A DNA stretch of 64,000 bases from assembly GCA_964455285.1 (NCBI GenBank), contig CAYVVG010000004.1:33678-97677 (forward strand). The letters run 5' to 3'. Shown in pieces: positions 24,673 through 31,837 of this stretch (position 1 is its first letter; each line of letters opens with the position of its first letter). Below the pieces are notes generated by a model. It was not told the origin of the DNA, searched no databases, and saw only the letters and a program-made list of their open reading frames with translations. A program made the translations under genes and the position numbers. The DNA comes from CAIVAT01 sp964455285 (GTDB taxonomy: Bacteria > Bacteroidota > Bacteroidia > Bacteroidales > FEN-979).

Positions 24673-27600
24673 GATGGGTAATTCAGGTTTGTATTCAGCA
24701 GTTTTTCCACCTGTTCCGTTGTCAGGTTCTTTCTTCTGGCATAGTCGGCGACCTGGTCTTTGCTGATCTTTCCCAGGTTGAAATACTGCGACTCGGGATG
24801 CGAGAAATAGAATCCGCTCACCGACGCCCCCGGATACATGGCATAACTGGTTGTGAGGCGGATATCTACCTGTCGTTCCGCGTCGAGCAGTTCGAACAGG
24901 GTCTGCTTTTCGGAGTGTTCCGGACAGGCCGGGTAGCCGGGGGCGGGCCGGATCCCCTGGTATTCTTCGCGGATCATGGCGTGAACGTCGAGCTGTTCCC
25001 GGCGGGCATACCCCCAGAATTCTTTTCTTACCCGTTCGTGCATCCGCTCTGCGAAAGCTTCGGCGAGCCGGTCGGCCAGGATCTTGATCATGATCGCACC
25101 ATAGTCGTCGAGTTCCCGTTCGTACTGTCCCACCCACTCTTCGACGCCCAGACCCGCCGTTACGGCAAATCCTCCGATATAATCGACCAGCCCGGAATCT
25201 TTCGGTGCCACATAGTCGGCCAGGCACAGGTTGAACCGGCCCGGTTCTTTCTGCTGCTGATTGCGCAGGAACCGGAAGGTGGTCAGGATTTTTCTGCAGG
25301 ATTCATCGGTATAGATTTCGATGTCGTCGCCGGTCGATCTGCAGGGCCATAATCCGATCACTCCCCTTGCGATCAGCATCTGCTTGCCGGTGATCTCCTT
25401 CAGCATCCGCTGCGCATCGTCGAAGAGTTTTTTTGCTTCGGTTCCCTTGACCGGATCTTCGAGGATCGCCGGGTATTTCCCGTTCATTTTCCAAGCGTGG
25501 AAGAAAAAAGTCCAGTCGATGTAAGGAACGAGCTCGTCGAGCGGGTAGTCGGGAAAGACCTTGTTCCCCAGCATGACCGGACGGTTGATCAACGATGGGT
25601 CCCATTTCAGGACTTGCCTGTTCCGGCGGGCGTCGGCCAGCGGTATATAGCTGTAGCCGGCCCGGTTGTCATGAGTCCGGCGGATCTCTTCGTATTTTCT
25701 TTTTATGGAGCTGGAAAATTCCGGCTTCTGTTCCGGTGACAGGAGATGGGAGATCACTCCCGCCGCTTTCGAGGCATCCTTGACATGCACTACGGTCGCT
25801 GCATAGAATGGGGCGATCTTCACTGCCGTATGTATCTCCGATGTAGTCGCTCCGCCGATGAGCAGCGGTAAGGTAAACCCGGTACGTTCCATTTCGCGTG
25901 CCACATGGACCATTTCCTCCAGCGAAGGGGTGATCAGTCCGCTCAGGCCGATGACGTCGGCTCCCACCTCCCGGGCGGTTGCCAGGATCTTATCCGCAGG
26001 GACCATTACGCCCAGGTCGGTCACCCGGTAGTTATTACAGGCCAGGACCACCCCGACGATGTTCTTGCCGATGTCATGCACATCTCCTTTCACAGTGGCA
26101 AGGAGTACATGGCCGTTTGTGCGGGGAGTTCCGGAAGCGGCGGCCTTTTCGGCCTCCAGGCGGGGCGTCAGCCGGGCGACGGCTTTTTTCATGACCCGGG
26201 CACTCTTGATGACCTGTGGAAGGAACATCTTCCCCGCACCAAAAAGGTCGCCCACCTGGTTCATGCCTTCCATGAGCGGCCCTTCGATCACTTTCAGCGC
26301 TGAATCGAACAGGGGCATGGCTTCGTCGATATCCGGATCGATGAAATCGGCGATTCCTTTTACGAGCGAATGGGTAAGTCTTTCGATGACCGGCAGGGAC
26401 CGCCAGTCGGTGACTGTTTCCTCTTTCCGTGAGGTTTCCGTCATTTCCGCAGCGTAGGCCAGCAATCTTTCCACTGCATCCTTACGGCGATTCAGGATCA
26501 CATCCTCCACCAGTCTGAGCACCGGGTCGGGAATCTCATTGTACACGGGCAGAGCGCCGGCGTTGACGATGCCCATGTCGAGACCGGCTGCAACCGCGTG
26601 ATAAAGAAAGGCGGCATGCATGGCTTCGCGCACCGTGTCGTTGCCGCGAAAAGAAAACGAGAGGTTGCTGATCCCCCCGCTGGTGTGCACATGAGGCAGA
26701 TTTTCGCGGATCCATCGGACCGCCCGGAGGAATTCCACGCCGTAAGCGGCGTGTTCATCGATCCCGGTCGCCACGGTCAGGATGTTCGGATCGAAAATGA
26801 TATCTTCAGGCGGAAAGGCAAGTTCGCGGGTAAGGATCCGGTAGACGCGGGTCGCGATCGCGATGCGTTGTTCGAAGGAGGTTGCCTGGCCTTGTTCGTC
26901 GAAGGCCATGATCACTGTAGCTGCACCGAAACGGCGCAACTGCCGGGCCTGTTCGCGGAACACCTCTTCGCCCTCCTTGAGGCTGATCGAATTGACGATC
27001 GGTTTGCCCTGAATGCACTTCAGCCCGGCCAGGATCACGGGGAACCTGGAGGAGTCGATCATGAAGGGAACCTTTGCCACATCGGGGTCGGAAGCAGCCA
27101 TGTGGAGGAATTTCACCATCGCCTGCTCCGCGTCGAGCATGGCGTCGTCCATGCTGATGTCGATCACCTGGGCTCCGCTCTCCACCTGCTGGCGGGCCAC
27201 CGACAATGCTTCTTCGTACTTTTCCTCGCGGATGAGCCGGGCGAATTTACGGGATCCGCTCACGTTGGTGCGCTCCCCGATGTTGATGAAGTTGCTTCCC
27301 TTGAAAACGGTCAGGGGTTCAAGACCGCTGAGCCGGAGGTCATGAACGGGTGCGGGAATCTGCCTGGGAACGGCGCCTGTAACGATCCTGGAAAATTCCC
27401 GGATATGTTCGGGGGTGGTTCCGCAGCATCCTCCGATCAAATTGACAAAGCCGCCGTCGATGAACCCGCTGAGGAGCTCCGCCATCTCAGCCGGGGTCTG
27501 CGTATATTGCCCGAATTGATCGGGGAGCCCGGCATTGGGATAGGCGATGACCGGGAACGGGGCTTTTTCGGAAAGTTCTTCCAGGTAAGGCCTCAGTTCC

Positions 27601-28358
27601 CGGGCTCCCAGCGAGCAGTTGAGTCCGATAGCAAAGAGGTCGAAATGGCGGACCGAGACCAGGAAAGCATCCAGGGTCTGTCCGGAAAGGGTGCGCCCGC
27701 TGTTGTCGGAGATCGTTACACTGGCAATCACCGGCACCCTCGGAGCGCCGTGCCCGGTGCGGGCTTCCGTTTCATCAAAGACCGCGATCAATGCGGCTTT
27801 TGCATTCAGTGTGTCGAAAATCGTTTCGACCATGAGCAGATCGGCGCCCCCATCGAGCAATCCCCGGGCCTGTTCCCGGTAGGCATCATACAGTTCGTCG
27901 AAAGTGACTGCCCGGTAACCGGGGTCCTGAACGTCGGGCGAAAGGGAGGCAGTGCGGTTGGTGGGCCCGATCGAACCGGCGACCCAGCGGGGTTTTTCAT
28001 TTACCGACCCGGTAAACCCGGCTACCGCTTCCCGGGCCAGGCGGGCTGCGGCGAGGTTTATCTCATAGGCGTATTCCTCCAGGTGATAATCGCTCAGCGA
28101 GATCCGGTTGGCGTTGAAGGTGTCGGTCTCGATGATATCGGCACCGGCGGCCAGGTATTTTTCATGGATCTCCCGGATCACGTGGGGCCGGGTCAGCACA
28201 AGGAGGTCATTGTTCCCTTTCAGGCTGTGGGGGAAACCGGCAAACCGTTCGCCCCGGTAATCCTCTTCGCCGAGATTGTATTGCTGCACCATGGTGCCCA
28301 TGGCGCCATCCAGCAGCAGGATCCGCGAAGAAGATTCGTTGTAAATATCTTTGTTCAT
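24669..28358 (-). CDS. metH: Cobalamin-dependent methionine synthase
   Basis: 1229 residues from ATG 28358 (MNKDIYNESSSRILLLDGAMG). An in-frame ATG at 28406 exists but the extension is unlike the family. All four modules are present: the homocysteine/zinc domain (LNCSLGA, GGCCGTTPEHI), the pterin-binding domain (INIGERTNVSGSRKFARLI, ISMDDAMLDAEQAM), the B12 cap and Rossmann domains with KGDVHDIGKNIV supplying the lower His ligand, and the SAM-dependent activation domain (VIGLWPCRSTGDDIEIY, PAPGYPACPEHSEK). It is thus an intact full-length MetH with a B12 requirement. A G-rich stretch and a C/G hairpin lie between it and the upstream acpT-like gene; no cobalamin riboswitch is visible. Confidence 0.96.
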   Translation of the reverse strand: MNKDIYNESSSRILLLDGAMGTMVQQYNLGEEDYRGERFAGFPHSLKGNNDLLVLTRPHVIREIHEKYLAAGADIIETDTFNANRISLSDYHLEEYAYEINLAAARLAREAVAGFTGSVNEKPRWVAGSIGPTNRTASLSPDVQDPGYRAVTFDELYDAYREQARGLLDGGADLLMVETIFDTLNAKAALIAVFDETEARTGHGAPRVPVIASVTISDNSGRTLSGQTLDAFLVSVRHFDLFAIGLNCSLGARELRPYLEELSEKAPFPVIAYPNAGLPDQFGQYTQTPAEMAELLSGFIDGGFVNLIGGCCGTTPEHIREFSRIVTGAVPRQIPAPVHDLRLSGLEPLTVFKGSNFINIGERTNVSGSRKFARLIREEKYEEALSVARQQVESGAQVIDISMDDAMLDAEQAMVKFLHMAASDPDVAKVPFMIDSSRFPVILAGLKCIQGKPIVNSISLKEGEEVFREQARQLRRFGAATVIMAFDEQGQATSFEQRIAIATRVYRILTRELAFPPEDIIFDPNILTVATGIDEHAAYGVEFLRAVRWIRENLPHVHTSGGISNLSFSFRGNDTVREAMHAAFLYHAVAAGLDMGIVNAGALPVYNEIPDPVLRLVEDVILNRRKDAVERLLAYAAEMTETSRKEETVTDWRSLPVIERLTHSLVKGIADFIDPDIDEAMPLFDSALKVIEGPLMEGMNQVGDLFGAGKMFLPQVIKSARVMKKAVARLTPRLEAEKAAASGTPRTNGHVLLATVKGDVHDIGKNIVGVVLACNNYRVTDLGVMVPADKILATAREVGADVIGLSGLITPSLEEMVHVAREMERTGFTLPLLIGGATTSEIHTAVKIAPFYAATVVHVKDASKAAGVISHLLSPEQKPEFSSSIKRKYEEIRRTHDNRAGYSYIPLADARRNRQVLKWDPSLINRPVMLGNKVFPDYPLDELVPYIDWTFFFHAWKMNGKYPAILEDPVKGTEAKKLFDDAQRMLKEITGKQMLIARGVIGLWPCRSTGDDIEIYTDESCRKILTTFRFLRNQQQKEPGRFNLCLADYVAPKDSGLVDYIGGFAVTAGLGVEEWVGQYERELDDYGAIMIKILADRLAEAFAERMHERVRKEFWGYARREQLDVHAMIREEYQGIRPAPGYPACPEHSEKQTLFELLDAERQVDIRLTTSYAMYPGASVSGFYFSHPESQYFNLGKISKDQVADYARRKNLTTEQVEKLLNTNLNYPS

Positions 28359-28389
28359 GCTCAAGTGCTCTAAAACTTCATCTATTTCA

Positions 28390-28458
28390 CACACCCCACT
28401 CACCACCCCACCCCCGCCTGCGGCTTCCCCCTCCCCAAACAGGGAGGGGATTCACCAC
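28390..28458 (-). repeat. G-rich spacer with CCCTCCC/GGGAGGG hairpin ahead of metH
   Basis: Read on the minus strand, this gap holds a cccctccc...ggggaggggg hairpin followed by several runs of four or five G (ggggg, gggg), enough for an intramolecular G-quadruplex. It lies in the mRNA leader of metH if acpT and metH are cotranscribed. Whether it regulates or is just a repetitive spacer is unknown. Confidence 0.45.
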
Positions 28459-29094
28459 TTACCACGCCATCACCAGCATATACCCCTCCGACTCTTCCCA
28501 GCGGATAATATGTTCCGACCGGGTTCCGGAAGCGTTCACGGCGGCTTTCCCAAACTGAATGGTATGGCAAAGGTAATCAAACGGATGGATATAGATGTCG
28601 TTCTGCAGGTCGATCCCGGGTTCGCCGTAAAGCTTATAGAGAGCTTCCTTGGCACCCCAGTAAACGTACAATTGCTCCAGTCGGTGCTCTGCCGCGATCC
28701 GATCCAGTTCACCGGGCTGCAGGAACCTTTCCCTGACCTTTTCGATACGCGCGGTAATCTTTTCGATATCGATCCCCACGGGGCCGTCGTCGCGAATGGC
28801 CGCAGCCGCAAAATCGCCGGCATGCGACAGGGAAATTTCGACTCCGTTCCCTGCCAGGTATGGCTTTCCATGGGGACTGTATTTCATCACCGGGGGTGGA
28901 TCCGTCAGCCGGGCCAGGGCGGCCCGGCAGGCCAGCCAATGCCGCTGCCGGTGAAGATTACGGATATTGGCAAACCGGGCCGTCTCCTCCACGTCCAGGC
29001 GAAGGCCGGAGAGCAGGTCTTCAGGAGTCTCGGTTATATTCCATAATCCTGCCCGTATTCCTTTTGCAGGGTGGATCTCACGAAGAAAGGGCAT
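28459..29094 (-). CDS. 4'-phosphopantetheinyl transferase superfamily protein
   Basis: 211 residues with the two Sfp-type signatures: VGIDIEKI (Mg-binding Asp/Glu, about residue 110) and YWGAKEALYKLYG (about 148-160). KPYLAGNGVEISLSHAG supplies the usual substrate-contact His. Sfp-type enzymes move the phosphopantetheine arm of CoA to acyl- or peptidyl-carrier proteins. No carrier-protein gene is nearby, so the target is unknown. It leads an apparent minus-strand operon with metH and has a TATTTTTG -7 element about 29 bp upstream. Confidence 0.85.
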   Translation of the reverse strand: MPFLREIHPAKGIRAGLWNITETPEDLLSGLRLDVEETARFANIRNLHRQRHWLACRAALARLTDPPPVMKYSPHGKPYLAGNGVEISLSHAGDFAAAAIRDDGPVGIDIEKITARIEKVRERFLQPGELDRIAAEHRLEQLYVYWGAKEALYKLYGEPGIDLQNDIYIHPFDYLCHTIQFGKAAVNASGTRSEHIIRWEESEGYMLVMAW

Positions 29095-29122
29095 TGTCGC
29101 TCATCTGGGGTTGATCGGGGTG

Positions 29123-29130
29123 CAAAAATA
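29123..29130 (-). promoter_or_regulatory. -7 element (TATTTTTG) for the acpT-metH-metF operon
   Basis: It matches TAnnTTTG on the minus strand, 29 bp before the acpT-like ATG, back-to-back with the ahcY promoter in a 161-bp divergent gap. The -33 box is weak. Confidence 0.5.
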
Positions 29131-29164
29131 CGTGATAAAAGCATGGGCGAATCGGATTTTTTGT

Positions 29165-29172
29165 TACTTTTG
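29165..29172 (+). promoter_or_regulatory. -7 element (TACTTTTG) for ahcY
   Basis: A perfect TAnnTTTG on the plus strand, about 84 bp before the ahcY ATG. The divergent placement puts the methyl-cycle genes ahcY and metH/metF under adjacent promoters. No SAM or SAH riboswitch is recognisable in the leader. Confidence 0.55.
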
Positions 29173-29255
29173 CCGCCCGAAAGTTTTAAGCCCTGCGGTT
29201 CCGGCTGCAAGGAAAAGCAGGAAAAAAATATCATATACCAGAAAAATCACCATCC

Positions 29256-30677
29256 ATGGAAAATGTTGCAATGAAGACGGGTCTGTCGTACAAAGTGGCG
29301 GATATGTCGCTGGCTGACTGGGGCAGGAAAGAGATTGAGATCGCCGAGAAGGAGATGCCGGGACTGATGGCGATCCGCAGGAAGTACTCTGCGGAGAAAC
29401 CATTGAAGGGAGCCCGCATCAGCGGATCTCTTCATATGACGATCCAGACGGCTGTGCTGATCGAGACCCTGATCGAGCTGGGTGCCGACGTGCGTTGGGC
29501 CAGCTGCAATATTTTCTCGACGCAGGACCATGCGGCGGCGGCGATCGCCGCCCGGGGTATCCCGGTTTTTGCCTGGAAAGGGGAGACTCTCGAGGAGTAC
29601 TGGTGGTGTACCGGTATGGCACTTGCATTCCCGGGTGGGCTAGGACCCAACCTCGTGGTTGACGACGGCGGCGATGCCACGCTGATGATCCACAAAGGTT
29701 TTGAGATCGAGAAGGATCCCTCGGTTCTTACCGGCGAAGCGGCCAATGCCGATGAACGTGCTTTCATGAAACAACTCCGCGATATTTACGTCGAGGATAA
29801 AACCCGGTGGTCGCGGACCGTGTCGGAATGGAAAGGAGTTTCGGAAGAGACCACGACCGGTGTTCACCGCCTTTACCAGATGCAGGAAAGAGGCGCCCTG
29901 CTGGTGCCCGCCATCAACGTGAATGATTCGGTGACCAAATCCAAGTTCGATAACCTTTACGGATGCCGGGAATCGCTGGCCGACGGCATCAAACGGGCCA
30001 CCGACGTGATGATCGCCGGCAAAGTGGTCGTGGTGCTGGGTTACGGCGATGTCGGGAAGGGATGTGCCCACTCGATGCGGAGTTACGGCGCCCGCGTCAT
30101 CGTCACCGAGATCGATCCGATCTGCGCCCTGCAGGCGGCCATGGAGGGATTTGAAGTCAGTACTGTGGAAGATGCGCTGGCCGAGGGAAATATATTCGTA
30201 ACCACCACGGGCAACAAAGATGTGATCACGGCCGCCCACCTGGCCACCATGAAGGACCAGTCGATTGTTTGCAATATCGGTCACTTCGACAACGAGATCC
30301 AGGTTGACCAGCTCAACCATTGGCCGGGAATCCAGCGAATCAACATCAAACCCCAGGTCGACAAATATGTGTACCCCGACGGAAAATCCATTTTCCTCCT
30401 GGCCGAAGGACGGTTGGTGAACCTGGGCTGCGCCACCGGCCACCCCTCGTTTGTCATGTCGAACTCCTTCACCAACCAGACCCTGGCGCAACTGGATCTT
30501 TGGAAAAATACTTACGAGACCGGTGTGTACCGTTTACCCAAGCGCCTCGACGAAGAGGTTGCGCGCCTTCACCTGGAGCAGATCGGCGTGAAGCTGACCC
30601 GCCTGACCGACGAACAGGCCAGTTACCTGGGAGTCAATGTTGACGGTCCGTATAAGCCGGAGCATTACAGGTACTAG
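29256..30677 (+). CDS. ahcY: Adenosylhomocysteinase (S-adenosyl-L-homocysteine hydrolase)
   Basis: 473 residues, full length. Substrate-binding segments GSLHMTIQTAVLIETLIELG and FSTQDHAAAAIA are present, as is the catalytic stretch ALLVPAINVNDSVTKSKFDN. The NAD loop is VVVLGYGDVGKGCA, and the C-terminus is GPYKPEHYRY. It splits SAH into adenosine and homocysteine, clearing the product of methyltransferases; homocysteine is then remethylated by MetH with methyl-THF from MetF, both encoded divergently next door. The start lies in caccatccATGG. Very high confidence. Confidence 0.97.
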   Translation: MENVAMKTGLSYKVADMSLADWGRKEIEIAEKEMPGLMAIRRKYSAEKPLKGARISGSLHMTIQTAVLIETLIELGADVRWASCNIFSTQDHAAAAIAARGIPVFAWKGETLEEYWWCTGMALAFPGGLGPNLVVDDGGDATLMIHKGFEIEKDPSVLTGEAANADERAFMKQLRDIYVEDKTRWSRTVSEWKGVSEETTTGVHRLYQMQERGALLVPAINVNDSVTKSKFDNLYGCRESLADGIKRATDVMIAGKVVVVLGYGDVGKGCAHSMRSYGARVIVTEIDPICALQAAMEGFEVSTVEDALAEGNIFVTTTGNKDVITAAHLATMKDQSIVCNIGHFDNEIQVDQLNHWPGIQRINIKPQVDKYVYPDGKSIFLLAEGRLVNLGCATGHPSFVMSNSFTNQTLAQLDLWKNTYETGVYRLPKRLDEEVARLHLEQIGVKLTRLTDEQASYLGVNVDGPYKPEHYRY

Positions 30678-30736
30678 GTGAGTCGTGAGTGGTGAGTGGC
30701 ATTGCAATGTGTCCCGGTAAATGATTGGGTTGCCGT

Positions 30737-30808
30737 TGTCCGCCTGTCCGCTTGTCCGCTTGTCCGCCAGTCCGCTTGTCCGCTTGTCCGCTTGTCCGCT
30801 TGTCCGCC
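30737..30808. repeat. Nine-copy 8-bp tandem repeat (TGTCCGCT)
   Basis: Nine contiguous 8-bp units run from 30737 to 30808: TGTCCGCT or TGTCCGCC, with one AGTCCGCT. It abuts the stop codon of the minus-strand Rieske-like gene and lies in the convergent gap after ahcY. A gtgagtcgtgagtggtgagt spacer repeat precedes it at about 30678-30700. It can translate as ACPLVRLS-type junk peptides. Copy number may vary between strains. Confidence 0.85.
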
Positions 30809-31245
30809 TAATTGGTAACGTAAAGCAAACTTCCGTCGTAGAGGGTGGAATATTGTTTCAGGGGGTACCGTGCGGGGCCTTCATAGGGTGTGCCGTCGGT
30901 CATGATGAATTTTGATCCGCATACCGGGCAGGTACAGGTGATCCCCGAGTCGTCGACACGAATCTGCGCTCCTTCCGTCCGCGGGTCATAGGGACAGGCG
31001 CGTTCGAATGCCATGAATTCCGTCACCGATTTCCGGAAAATCAGAATGCCGTTATATCCGCCGGTCACGGTTTCCCATCCGTTCACGGGATTGAGGTTGA
31101 TATACTGCGTTCCGTTGGGGTCGATGCTGAAATTGACATACACATAAGGGATGTCGGGAGAATCGCCTTCTTTCTTGCAGGAGGTCGCCAATGCCAGGAA
31201 TCCGAGCATCATCATGCCCGCCCTGACCAATTTTCCGAAGATCAT
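30808..31245 (-). CDS. Rieske-like lipoprotein with altered cluster ligands
   Basis: 145 residues. The lipobox LALATSC|K indicates a lipoprotein. A Rieske-type beta fold follows, with the first ligand motif reading ACPYDP where canonical Rieske proteins have CxH, and the second reading TCPVCGSKF where they have CxxH. Both histidines are thus replaced (Tyr and Cys). GTPYEGPARYPLKQY matches the usual C-terminal strand of Rieske ferredoxins. Similar Rieske-fold lipoproteins are common in Bacteroidota and have no assigned role. It could bind a non-Rieske [2Fe-2S] cluster or another metal, or only keep the fold. Stand-alone gene, convergent with ahcY. Confidence 0.75.
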   Translation of the reverse strand: MIFGKLVRAGMMMLGFLALATSCKKEGDSPDIPYVYVNFSIDPNGTQYINLNPVNGWETVTGGYNGILIFRKSVTEFMAFERACPYDPRTEGAQIRVDDSGITCTCPVCGSKFIMTDGTPYEGPARYPLKQYSTLYDGSLLYVTN

Positions 31246-31338
31246 GTTATCTGTGTGAGGAGTTTATCCGATGAAGATACAAATATCGTAATTTTATCGT
31301 TTTGTTTCAAAACGGTTCCAATCTCACGATTCCTCACT

Positions 31339-31644
31339 ATGAACCTGCCTTTTTATCCGGGACAAATCGCGGCGGTCCTCCGCCGGAAAGCGCGACGGTA
31401 CAGAGTAGCGATGGTCGTGCTGATCCTGTGCGCCGGGTGGCCCACGACCCTCGAAATCCGGGGCCAGGAGGCCAGGGTGAACCATCGCAAGATCGAAAGG
31501 GAAAGGGAGAGAAAAAAGAAGCAGGCACTCAGGGAGTATAACGACGCCGTGAAGCGACATAACAAAATGCAGTCGAAAACGACGCGTGCCAGCATGAAAA
31601 AGACCAAAAAAGAGGCAAAAAAAGTGACTCCCGTTCGGCGTTGA
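31339..31644 (+). CDS. Small basic exported or membrane protein
   Basis: 101 residues from the ATG at 31339; the frame opens at 31255 but the upstream residues are not signal-like. The order is a basic N-terminus, a hydrophobic segment (about 25-43, RVAMVVLILCAGWPTTLEI), and a highly charged predicted helix (about 50-101) with HRKIERERERKKKQALREYN, AVKRHNKMQSK and a Lys-rich tail. Comparable small proteins of the form ...YNxAxKxHxKxQSKxTRxxMKK are scattered in Bacteroidota with no known function. It may bind nucleic acid or the cell envelope; this is speculation. Confidence 0.5.
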   Translation: MNLPFYPGQIAAVLRRKARRYRVAMVVLILCAGWPTTLEIRGQEARVNHRKIERERERKKKQALREYNDAVKRHNKMQSKTTRASMKKTKKEAKKVTPVRR

Positions 31645-31765
31645 TCCGGTCCGGTTCACCTTTGATTTCCGCACTGTTACCGATTGTTTGAAACCGTTGA
31701 CCTAACGGATTTCAACCTAATTTAGAATGTTTATATATTTGATTGACAGTTCAAAAAATTTCTTC

Positions 31766-31792
31766 TTTGATTTTAAATAATTATTACATTTA
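31766..31792 (+). promoter_or_regulatory. Possible promoter of the outer-membrane triad
   Basis: TTTG at 31766-31769 and TACATTTA at 31785-31792 lie in a strongly AT-rich leader. The 15-bp gap is shorter than the usual 19-21. The first gene starts about 45 bp further on. Confidence 0.4.
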
Positions 31793-31837
31793 CGGCCTTT
31801 TACAGCGCACTGATAATCTAACATAAAATTGTATGGT

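Noticed and set aside
24673..25227. N-terminal 185-residue extension of metF
   Set aside because: It lies fully inside metH in another frame, is Arg/Pro-rich nonsense, and the true metF start overlaps the metH stop as ATGA.
26598..28373. 591-aa open frame on the plus strand
   Set aside because: It is antisense to metH throughout; its length comes from the GC-rich third positions of metH. It has no recognisable domain or composition of a real protein.
29095..29255. SAM or SAH riboswitch before ahcY/metH
   Set aside because: The divergent gap contains promoter-like elements but no conserved riboswitch core that I can recognise.
30721..30915. 64-aa open frame with PLVRLSA repeats
   Set aside because: The repeats are just a translation of the 8-bp tandem repeat, and the rest is antisense to the Rieske-like gene.
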